Assembly: GCA_051453625.1 (NCBI GenBank)
Contig: JBOZIK010000001.1
Location: 230,113,345 to 230,158,576, forward strand
Direction: 5' to 3'
DNA from: Welwitschia mirabilis
Lineage: Eukaryota > Gnetophyta > Gnetopsida > Welwitschiales
Length of the DNA stretch: 45,232 bases
Both the position numbers and the translations under genes were made by a program. Of this stretch, positions 20,561-29,019 are shown in pieces (the first letter of the stretch is position 1; each line of letters begins with the position of its first letter). Below the pieces are notes generated by a model. It was not told the origin of the DNA and did no database searches. It was given only the letters and a program-made list of their open reading frames with translations.

Positions 20561-21985
20561 AGGATGAGTGATAATATTTCAGATAGTGTCCATTGACTTT
20601 AAGAAGTTTATTGTTTTTGGGATTTTCAATAAGAATAACTTCATGTGGTAAAATATTTTTATTAACAAGAGTCCTTTCTACTTAGCTATTAGTTTGCCTA
20701 GAAAAATATGTAAGCATGAGTTATATACCAAAATTGGTTCTTCCTCTTGAAAAATTTTTCTAAGAATATGTTAATTATGGAATATCTTCATCCTATTCTT
20801 ATTTATTCTCATTTTATCATATGCATCATATTTAAATTTGTCTAGTTCATTGAGTTGTATGACCTTATTTTTTTCATATTTGTGATCACCTAAGAAGCCC
20901 CATGTTCAATTTCTACAAGTGAATAACATGCTTTATGATAAACTAATTAAAAATGTAACATCCCTAAGGGTGTTTTATAAGTAGTGCGGTGTGCTCATAA
21001 AACATTGTTAAGTTTTAAGAACTAGTCTTTTCATGTTGAGTTACTTTTTGAAGAATTTTCTTAAGTTTCCTATGCATAACCTCAACTAAACTACTTATTT
21101 ATAGGTAATAAGGTGTTATTACTTTATGTGATACTTCATATTTAGTAATAAGTTTGTTGAATATTTTATTACATGTATTTCTATATCACTAATTAAAACA
21201 CGTTAATAATCAAAATAAGCTAAGACATTTTTTTAAAGAATTTAACTACCATTTCAGTATCATTTATTTTATAAGCAAATTCTTTAATCCATTTAGTCAT
21301 GTAATCAACATGAACAAGGATGTATTGAAGCTCGTTAAATGATGGATGAGGGCCTTGAAAATTAATTTTCCACATGTTAAAAGAATTTAGTATAAGGATG
21401 GGGTTTAAAGGCATTATTTGTCTACATGAAAGACTTTATAACATTTGATAGTTATCATAAGATTTATAGTAAAGATAAGAGTANNNNNNNNNNNNNNNNN
21501 NNNNNNNNNNNNNNNNNNNNNNNNNNNNNNNNNNNNNNNNNNNNNNNNNNNNNNNNNNNNNNNNNNNNNNNNNNNNNNNNNNNCATGAGTTGGCTTCCTG
21601 TAAGACTTTAGAACATTTGATAGTTTTCATAAGATGTATAGTATAGATAAGAGTATTTAAACATTGATGGAGAAGAAAAAATGAATTAGAGGATCTTTGT
21701 TACAGTTTTGTCAGCTAAGTACTGACCCCCTATAAGCCTCAGAATTGCAATATTTAAGTATGTCATGAACATTAATTTAAGGGGTTCATTTGCAAATAAC
21801 CTAATCTGAACAATATTTAAAAAGACATGGATTATACCAAAAGAAATATTTGGCTTGATTTAAAATCTTTCTTTTATTATTAATGATCCAATGAGAAGGA
21901 ATAGTTTTAAAAACTATGTAATTAATAATATTTGCAAACTAAGTTTTTTCTTTGACTAAAAAGAGATGTTTGTCTAGAAAAATAT
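20560..21985 (-). pseudogene. Element B integrase (decayed, DDE residues traceable)
   Basis: DDE integrase relic on the minus strand. The N-terminus near 21920-21780 reads FANIINYIV, then AKYFFWYNPCLFKYCSDQVI, matching WFADIVNYLV...KFYFWDDPYLYKxCPDQI. The zinc finger follows but with Cys changed to Tyr (SYDNYQM for SCDxCQM). The stop-free stretch 21414-21223 reads MPLNPILILNSFNMW and YILVHVDYMTKW, matching MPLNPILEVEIFDVW and YILVAVDYVSKW with the first catalytic Asp. RVLISD keeps the second Asp and SSLVEVMHRKLKKIL keeps the catalytic Glu, in other frames. The C-terminal part reads TYKTPLGM, LVYHKACY, VEIEHGA, LNELDKFKYDAYDKMR and KVNGHYLKYY, corresponding to the standard gypsy blocks. It needs many frame changes and has many stops. 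Confidence 0.75.
21484..21583. other. assembly gap (100 N) with similar flanks
   Basis: An N run of exactly 100, the usual placeholder for unknown size. Sequence before it (21419-21483) and after it (21591-21655) is the same part of integrase with roughly one difference in eight bases. Confidence 0.95.
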
Positions 21986-22330
21986 TACCAATAGATAAAG
22001 ATGTTTATAGATTATTTAGAGCTATTCATGAAAGGTTATCTATGATAACATTATCAAATCCTTTCTTATTCTTAATCTCTAAATTAAATTCTTGAAGGAG
22101 AAGGATCTGTTTGATAAGATGAGATTTTAAATTCTTTTTGAGAAAAAGGTATCTAAGGGCTGAGTGTCATTTAAGATGTTATTAATGTAGAAAATGATAG
22201 TTGTATTTTTATCAACTCTTCAATCTAAAATAACTATACTACAAAGTCACTAGCATCATTCATAAGTTTAAAAGGTAACTTCTAATTGGGTGCTAGATAA
22301 TGAATGTGAAAGCTAGTTTTTCTTTGAGTT
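21985..22330 (-). pseudogene. Element B RNase H domain
   Basis: RNase H-like domain between RT and integrase. On the minus strand LPFKLMNDASDFVV (near 22275) matches LPFELMCDASDYAV, with the Asp of DASD kept. The end reads LIKQILLLQEFNLEIKNKKG followed by DNVIIDNLS, matching LIRWILLLQEFDLEIxDKKG...ENVVADHLSRL almost residue for residue (22110-22030). The middle, including the TDH block, is frameshifted and weak. It is non-functional. Confidence 0.7.
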
Positions 22331-23261
22331 ATTTAAATGTACTTGACATTTAGAGTTTAGTCAAAGGGGGTGTTCTTACTCTAAAGATCACACAAAGGCT
22401 TAAATATTTTACTAAAATATTTGATGAATCACCAATAATATCTTGCATGTCCTAAGAATGATCTAATATATTTTTGTTTTTGGAGGTTGATAGGTACATG
22501 ATTAAGGAGATATTAGCCAAATATACCTAAATTCCTTCTTTAAAGATGACATGTCTTAAAACTATACCTTGATTTCCATAAACTACCATTTTTCCCAATT
22601 GAGTATAAGATGTTTTTGATTTAATTTTGAAGGACATGTTCTAAGTTATTCAAGTAGTGGTTAAACTACATTTCATAAATTGAGACATCATCCATAAAGA
22701 TTTTCAAGCCAGAATTTAATAAGTCAGAGAAGATTCCAAACATGAAATATTGGAAAGTAGCGAATGCATTACATAGGCCAAAGGACATTAATTTATAAGT
22801 GAATGTTGCATAGGAGAATTGAATATGATCTTATCTTAATCTTTTAGAGAAAGTTCAATTTGATCGTAACTTGAATAACCATCCAAAAAATAGTAAAAAG
22901 GATGTCCTATGTGATATTCTAAAATTTGATCTAGGAAAGGAAGAGGGTAATGATCTCTTATAAACATAGTATTTAATCTTCTATAATCAATACACATCCT
23001 CCATTTTACAGTAGATTTAATATGAATAAGTTCATTATATTCATTAAGGTCAAGGGTAATCCCTATGTTTTTACTATAATATGAGTTGGACTTACTCAAT
23101 TACTATCTAAAATAGGGTATATAATCCCACTATCAAGAAGTTTAATTATCTAGTTCTTAACATCTTTCATCATAGTGGGGTTTATCCTACATTATGCTTC
23201 AATGGATGATTTAACATTTTCTTCTAAATAGATATGGTACATGCAAATACTAAAGTCAATG
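22330..23261 (-). pseudogene. Element B reverse transcriptase (catalytic motifs retained)
   Basis: Reverse transcriptase relic. Next to the gap the minus strand reads MYHIYLEENVKSSIEA, then DSGIIYPILDSN and VSP, matching HRIYLEExAKxxRE...AGIIYPISDSxWVSP. The stop-free stretch 23099-22839 reads ELIHIKSTVKWRMCIDYRRL, then DHYPLPFLDQILE and FLDGYSSYDQIEL, which contains the first catalytic Asp. After a frame change come MSFGLCNAFATFQYF and GIFSDLL, then FMDD at 22698-22687, the catalytic pair intact. IRSFLGHARYYW-stop-FIKYFSK follows as the connection to RNase H. It is the best preserved of the three RT relics in the window, but stops and at least one shift remain. Confidence 0.8.
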
Positions 23262-23833
23262 NNNNNNNNNNNNNNNNNNNNNNNNNNNNNNNNNNNNNNN
23301 NNNNNNNNNNNNNNNNNNNNNNNNNNNNNNNNNNNNNNNNNNNNNNNNNNNNNNNNNNNNNNNNNNNNNNNNNNNNNNNNNNNNNNNNNNNNNNNNNNNN
23401 NNNNNNNNNNNNNNNNNNNNNNNNNNNNNNNNNNNNNNNNNNNNNNNNNNNNNNNNNNNNNNNNNNNNNNNNNNNNNNNNNNNNNNNNNNNNNNNNNNNN
23501 NNNNNNNNNNNNNNNNNNNNNNNNNNNNNNNNNNNNNNNNNNNNNNNNNNNNNNNNNNNNNNNNNNNNNNNNNNNNNNNNNNNNNNNNNNNNNNNNNNNN
23601 NNNNNNNNNNNNNNNNNNNNNNNNNNNNNNNNNNNNNNNNNNNNNNNNNNNNNNNNNNNNNNNNNNNNNNNNNNNNNNNNNNNNNNNNNNNNNNNNNNNN
23701 NNNNNNNNNNNNNNNNNNNNNNNNNNNNNNNNNNNNNNNNNNNNNNNNNNNNNNNNNNNNNNNNNNNNNNNNNNNNNNNNNNNNNNNNNNNNNNNNNNNN
23801 NNNNNNNNNNNNNNNNNNNNNNNNNNNNNNNNN
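23262..23833. other. assembly gap (572 N)
   Basis: An N run between the protease and RT of Element B. The flanks do not repeat each other. Confidence 0.95.
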
Positions 23834-23916
23834 AAATACCAAAAAGATTGAATTATCCCCTAAGAAAGCTATTTGATATTATCATGTAAGGGTTTGAGTT
23901 ATAAGTCAAATTTGTT

Positions 23917-25440
23917 TTAGGCTATGGGGCATATTTGTTGAGAGTATTTTGTTTCATCATTTTTGAAAGAGTGAAAAGTACATATCTGATCCTTAACAAA
24001 TCTTTCTAGATCCTTATCGAAGCTTTCTATCTTATCTATGTACTTTACCCCTTTGTCATTTGATGGTAAATTTATAGTATTAAAGAAATTTAGATTTATG
24101 ATCTTTTTGACAAATAAAATTTTTATTAACCCATTCTTATAATTGATTAAGGCATTGAAGTTGCTAAGAATGGTCTCCCTAATATAACAGGCGCTATTTG
24201 GTTTGATGATTTCTCCATTTCTAAGACCATAAAATATATTAGAAAGTAACAACTATCCACTCTAACTATAACATTTGTGATGAATTCTAATGGTATTTTA
24301 ACAAAGTTATTTGCTAATTGGAGTTGGAGTTTTATGTTTTTGAGTTCTTTCAAGCCTAACTCCTTATAGGTTTTATAAGGAAGTAAGTCCACACTAGCTT
24401 TTAAATCCAATAAGACTTAATTGAAAGTTTTATTATCTATGAAAATGGTAATCATGGGATACCCCAGGTCATTGTACTTTGGTCGGAAGTGGTTTTGNNN
24501 NNNNNNNNNNNNNNNNNNNNNNNNNNNNNNNNNNNNNNNNNNNNNNNNNNNNNNNNNNNNNNNNNNNNNNNNNNNNNNNNNNNNNNNNNNNNNNNNNNNN
24601 NNNNNNNNNNNNNNNNNNNNNNNNNNNNNNNNNNNNNNNNNNNNNNNNNNNNNNNNNNNNNNNNNNNNNNNNNNNNNNNNNNNNNNNNNNNNNNNNNNNN
24701 NNNNNNNNNNNNNNNNNNNNNNNNNNNNNNNNNNNNNNNNNNNNNNNNNNNNNNNNNNNNNNNNNNNNNNNNNNNNNNNNNNNNNNNNNNNNNNNNNNNN
24801 NNNNNNNNNNNNNNNNNNNNNNNNNNNNNNNNNNNNNNNNNNNNNNNNNNNNNNNNNNNNNNNNNNNNNNNNNNNNNNNNNNNNNNNNNNNNNNNNNNNN
24901 NNNNNNNNNNNNNNNNNNNNNNNNNNNNNNNNNNNNNNNNNNNNNNNNNNNNNNNNNNNNNNNNNNNNNNNNNNNNNNNNNNNNNNNNNNNNNNNNNNNN
25001 NNNNNNNNNNNNNNNNNNNNNNNNNNNNNNNNNNNNNNNNNNNNNNNNNNNNNNNNNNNNNNNNNNNNNNNNNNNNNNNNNNNNNNNNNNNNNNNNNNNN
25101 NNNNNNNNNNNNNNNNNNNNNNNNNNNNNNNNNNNNNNNNNNNNNNNNNNNNNNNNNNNNNNNNNNNNNNNNNNNNNNNNNNNNNNNNNNNNNNNNNNNN
25201 NNNNNNNNNNNNNNNNNNNNNNNNNNNNNNNNNNNNNNNNNNNNNNNNNNNNNNNNNNNNNNNNNNNNNNNNNNNNNNNNNNNNNNNNNNNNNNNNTACC
25301 CCAGGTCATTGTACTTTGGTCGGAAGTGGTTTTGAAGAATTTCACTAATTTGTTAAGCTAAAAAGTTTTAGATTTAATGTTTATTTACCTTTTTATAATG
25401 CATAAGTTCTTAAGGAATTTTACATAGGAAGGAACTTATT
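23917..25440 (-). pseudogene. Element B retropepsin, spanning a probably false gap
   Basis: Aspartic protease relic on the minus strand. Beyond the gap the linker ends ISEILQNHFRPKYNDLGYPM, matching xAILQxKLPPKLKDPGxPM. This side of the gap the frame continues ITIFIDNKTFN and then, in the stop-free stretch 24410-24150, DLKASVDLLPYKTYKELGL, KIPLEFITNVIVRVDSCYFL and PVILGRPFLATS. These match DLGASVNLLPYSVYxQLGL, KxPxGxxxDVLVQVDxFYxP and PVILGRPFLATS. The active-site Gly is Lys (DLKAS), so it is inactive, though the ILGRPFL motif is intact. The segment ALINYKNGLIKILF (24150-24107) is the normal continuation. The homology is complete only if the 24498-25296 N run and one copy of its 38-bp flank are removed. 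Confidence 0.8.
24498..25296. other. assembly gap (799 N), probably false
   Basis: 24460-24497 and 25297-25334 are an identical 38-bp sequence. Joining the two sides at this overlap restores uninterrupted protease homology, with no room for another 799 bases. Confidence 0.95.
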
Positions 25441-26200
25441 TGATGGCTTCTAGAAGGGGACTGTTTATCTTAACTTATTTAAAAATTTATAGGCCTTATA
25501 ATTGCTTTTTCATTATATTGTCTTTGCTAAGCCATAGGGAAAATATAATGGTTCTTTGTAAATAGGAAATGGGTTTTCACTATTATCTACTTCCTTGTTT
25601 TCTATGGGATTTTGTTTATCCTTAGGCTCATTCTATGTGGATGAATTTTCTAGCTATATTTTACTCCTTAGATGTATAGATTTAGTCTCTTATAAGTATT
25701 CTATCCCTTCTATAAATCTAACTCATTTTGGATTTATTAGGTTTCTATGAGGATTTTTCTTATTTCTCTTTGATTTATTGATGAAATAAATTGGCTAGTG
25801 ATCTACTGAAGTCTATTTAAGCCTTTGATTTATTTACACTGTTTTCTTTAAAGGTCTTAAAGAAGTCCTTCAATGTGTTAGATAAAGTTATTTGATGGTT
25901 TGAATATGAATGGTAAGAATTAGAAGATGAGGAAAATGAAATCGTAGGGTGAAAATTTTATTATGAAATGTTATCTTATTTCCAAAATAAATTTGGATGA
26001 TTTTTCCAAATAAGATTGTAAGTGTTCAAGTATGAATTATTTTTGGGGTTCTACCATTATCCTACTATATTCATTTATTTGTTAACTGTGCTTATGAATA
26101 AATGGATAGATGGACATTTAGTGGTTTCGTAAGTGTTAATATGGTAGATTAAACACTTGGATTTAGAAATCATAGGTGAGGTTGAGGGTGAGGCAGTTAA
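25441..26200 (-). pseudogene. Element B Gag, C-terminal part with nucleocapsid knuckle
   Basis: Gag relic. The CX2CX4HX4C knuckle lies at 26155-26114 on the minus strand and reads C-L-I-Y-H-I-N-T-Y-E-T-T-K-C-P. The spacing is exact, but the second Cys and the His are Tyr (TGC to TAC and CAC to TAC type changes). SYLNTYNLIWKNHPNLFWK follows, matching the Athila/Tat motif YSNTYNPGWRNHPNFSW, then a Ser/Asn/Lys-rich linker that leads into the protease. Everything N-terminal to the knuckle is missing because Element D's LTR begins at 26201. Confidence 0.75.
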
Positions 26201-26295
26201 TGTCACATCCACACTTTCAAAGATCTAAAGATTTACCTTAAAAACTAAATTAAAATAATTTTATTATTATAGAGTCCATAAGATAATGCAGTTAT
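26201..26295 (+). repeat. Element D 5' LTR, first piece
   Basis: Starts TGTCACATCC and matches 44440-44534 closely (for example AACTAAATTAAAATAATTTT in both). It is cut by the CACTA element after 26295. Confidence 0.85.
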
Positions 26296-26309
26296 CACTA
26301 TAAGAAAAA
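26296..26309 (+). repeat. CACTA left terminal inverted repeat
   Basis: CACTATAAGAAAAA. It pairs with 36457-36470 with three mismatches (positions 6, 7 and 13). Confidence 0.8.
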
Positions 26310-26314
26310 AGGGC

Positions 26315-26533
26315 TTTTAAGGTGTTTATTTAAATAAACACCTTAATTATAATGATTTTTAAGTGTCCATCTTAATAAACATCGTGAATAAAAAATAATA
26401 ATATTTTTAAGGTATTTTTTTAAAATGCCTTAAAAGCCCTCATAAAGTATTTTTAAGGCATTTATTAAAAACCACCTTAAAAATGTTGAGCTTTTAAGGT
26501 GTTTAAAAATCTTGAGTGTTTAAGGCCTTTAAT
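26315..26533. repeat. CACTA left subterminal repeat array
   Basis: About eight copies of TTTTAAGGTGTTT-type words or their reverse complement, with GGTGTTT, GGTATTT, GGCATTT and GGCCTTT variants. 26317-26346 is a perfect 30-bp palindrome with half-site TTAAGGTGTTTATTT. In known CACTA families such arrays bind the element's own DNA-binding protein (TnpA in En/Spm). Confidence 0.8.
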
Positions 26534-26698
26534 TAAAAAAATGTCATAATAGCTAGGTTTAACAATCCCATGCTCTTGCACAAAATAAAATGATCAAATC
26601 ACGTTGATTTTTGAGCTTACTTAGAGAAATAACATTGAGAGCTTATTAACCAAACCCTAAGTTTCAAACTTTCTCTACAACAAATCCCCATTGTACTT

Positions 26699-27079
26699 GT
26701 GAACTTTAGTTATGGTAGCATTTTTAGGTCCTCGATTGTAGTTTTCAACTTTACACTACTTTACTATGTAGTAATCATCCTTGGAGAAGCTGATGAGTGG
26801 GAAAAGATCTTGAACCTTCTAGAAATCATGGCATTTAGTGGCAAATTTCATAGAAGAGTTGCAGGACACAATTTAGAAACTATTTTATATTCTTCATTGA
26901 TTCAAGAAATGTTTTGTATTCTTCATCATGAAAGTAGAGCTATTCCATATCACTTTAGCTTTTCCAATGAATACTTCAAAAAGGTTATTGAATTATTTAG
27001 CTTTTCATTAATTGCTCTAAGGGAATTTTCTTGGCATTTTATCTCTTATGGATGTAAAGAAGCATCAAATTCAATGTAA
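26699..27079 (+). other. unidentified open stretch inside the CACTA element
   Basis: 126 codons from an ATG without a stop, long for this AT-rich sequence. The first 30 or so residues are hydrophobic; after that come a charged segment (GEADEWEKILNLLEIM) and the segment HHESRAIPYHF. I recognise no family. It lies just inside the left subterminal repeats, where a captured host exon or an element-encoded exon could be. It may also be chance. Confidence 0.25.
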
Positions 27080-27759
27080 TTTATGTATTGAAGGGATCGA
27101 ATGCTTTGTAACATGGGTAAATAAGAAAAAATTAGAAGAATTTATTTTTGCCTTTTGACATTATGTGTTGTAGGTAATTTATGCATCCTCTGCTTAATGA
27201 TTTAGTTTGTTATACTTTGCTCTTCTTTCATTCTTTCTACCATGAGCATGGTTGAGAATACTATTCAATGTGAAGCAGACTTTGTGGATTGGAATTTTTC
27301 AAATGTTTGCTTTAATATATGTGGGTTCGGTGTTGGCTATTCTCTCATATGAAAATTTAGAAATTTATGTGGAGTTTCTTATAATATGGGATTGAAGAAT
27401 TAACAATAGGAAAACATCAAAGAATAAAGAAATAGACTTAGCTTAAAAGATTAAGCTTATGTCTACAAACTCAAAATTTAGATGTAATAAAAGTTGGATT
27501 TTTTAGAGTTTACATTTCAAAGAATAACAACTAATTCATGGCCTTTAAACATTATCAAACTTTAGGATATGATAATAGTAAATGGTATCATTTTCATTCT
27601 CATTATGTTTGTACAAAGTTAGCAAGGGAAATTATAAAAATTGATCAAAGATCTAATTCTATATACAAGATGGATCAAGTGACAACATAGACATAGATAC
27701 GAAACAGGGAGAAAATCAATGTTATGAAGGATTAGAGTTTTCAAATGGCTTACAAGTCA

Positions 27760-27897
27760 GATTTGATTTTGGAATATATGTTGTTGGGTTCTCTTTTGGT
27801 GTTCAAGATGTAGGAAAGTAGTGATTTGAATGGCCTTAATAATGGAGGCAACATCTGATTCCATCCAATTCACAGAGGAGAAATCATCTACTATACT
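27760..27897 (-). other. unidentified coding-like stretch inside the CACTA element
   Basis: 46 codons without a stop on the minus strand, bounded by TGA on both sides, containing VDDFSSVNWMESDVASIIKA. Composition is protein-like (Trp, Met, Asp and Glu present) in spite of the AT-rich background. It is on the same strand as the longer stretch at 28348-28728 and could be another exon of the same unknown gene. Confidence 0.25.
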
Positions 27898-27995
27898 TCA
27901 TGCCTTATAAAGCAAAACCAAAATAAGATTGACAATGTGATAGAGTAGCTTTCCGGTTCAACGAATGAATGCTAGCTACTAATGAATTACATGCT

Positions 27996-28045
27996 AAGGT
28001 TGTATGTAAATTATTATGATAAGGTTGTATGTAAATTATTTTAAT
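27996..28045. repeat. 25-bp tandem duplication
   Basis: AAGGTTGTATGTAAATTATT repeated at 27996 and 28021 in a 25-base unit; the last five bases of the unit differ. Confidence 0.8.
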
Positions 28046-28347
28046 TTGTAACATTTTTTACTAATTCTAATGCTAATGAATCAAAACCAATATGTCTCAA
28101 ACCTTCTAAAATGTATTATTTTTTATTATTTAAAGATAGAACTTATGGATTAAAATAAACAAGCAAGGACGAAAACCATAGTTTAACTTCTACTTTATTT
28201 TTATTAAATGCATATGTGCTAAGCATGGCTTAATACATCAAAATATAAGCATGGTGTTGAATGTCAATATCTAATGAATATAACATAAATTTTAAGATGT
28301 GTCATAGGTATTTTTACAACTATCCTTAGCTGAAATTAAAACTCTCA

Positions 28348-28728
28348 GATGACATAGGACATGATTCCAAATTCCCCCATGCATTCCAGTTGTAAAATTA
28401 ATAGAGAATTTAGTTGGAAATTAGATAACAGGAATAGATCTTTGAGAAGATACTTGAAATCATTAAAATAGCACTCAATTAATGCAGCTAGATATGTTCT
28501 CTAGTATAAAACTAATTCTTTAAAAAGCTTTGCATACATCACACTTTCCTTATCCCTGTAAATAATACTCTCTGGTGAGTTGTGCATTATGCCCCAAATT
28601 TTGGCAACTCTTACTGAATTTTCATTAGCATCAAAGGGATCACGATCTGAATTGTTAAAAAATATTTCAAGCACATTTTTAGTGACTATAGAAATTAAAG
28701 ACTGAGTTTGCTCTTCATCTAGTTTTAC
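28348..28728 (-). pseudogene. unidentified coding-like stretch, one internal stop
   Basis: 127 codons in one minus-strand frame with a single stop (TAG at 28503-28501, plausibly from a CAG Gln codon). The first part contains VAKIWGIMHNSPESIIYRDK and KLFKELVLY; the second contains YLAALIECYFNDFKYLLKDL and LECMGEFGIMSYVI. Codon composition and the amphipathic pattern look like a real protein, unlike the surroundings. I do not recognise the family, and it does not match the CACTA transposase or retroelement Pol blocks. A host-gene fragment captured by the transposon is the most attractive explanation, as known for CACTA elements in other plants, but an element-encoded protein is also possible. 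Confidence 0.4.
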
Positions 28729-29019
28729 TTAATATTAGAATGGATTTCCTTAGGTTTCTCAATTTTTCCTCTCTCTATACAAATGTACTAATTGAGTGAA
28801 ATGCTAAAAAATCAGCACTCTTGACTATTTTATATAATCATAATTCAAAGAATAGTTTAATTTTTGTAACTTTTTACTTGTACAAGTTTATTGTTACAAC
28901 TGTCAGTAGTTCTACTACAAAATCACTTGCATGTATTTCCCACCTAACCTTTGAAATATTAAATAAGGATCTATATTTACCCATAAATAAATATTTCCTA
29001 AATCTTACCTACTGATGTA

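Larger units (their letters stand above)
20560..26200 (-). mobile_element. Element B: Athila/Tat-like Ty3/gypsy retrotransposon, interrupted
   Basis: A minus-strand element whose Gag C-terminus, protease, RT, RNase H and integrase follow in gypsy order with nearly continuous protein homology, though in shifting frames. Its 5' side stops in the Gag knuckle region at 26200, precisely where the LTR of Element D begins. The missing Gag and 5' LTR should therefore lie beyond D's 3' LTR, outside the window. It resembles Element A in every domain but is clearly a separate copy. Two of the three N gaps inside it have repeated flanks. Confidence 0.75.
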
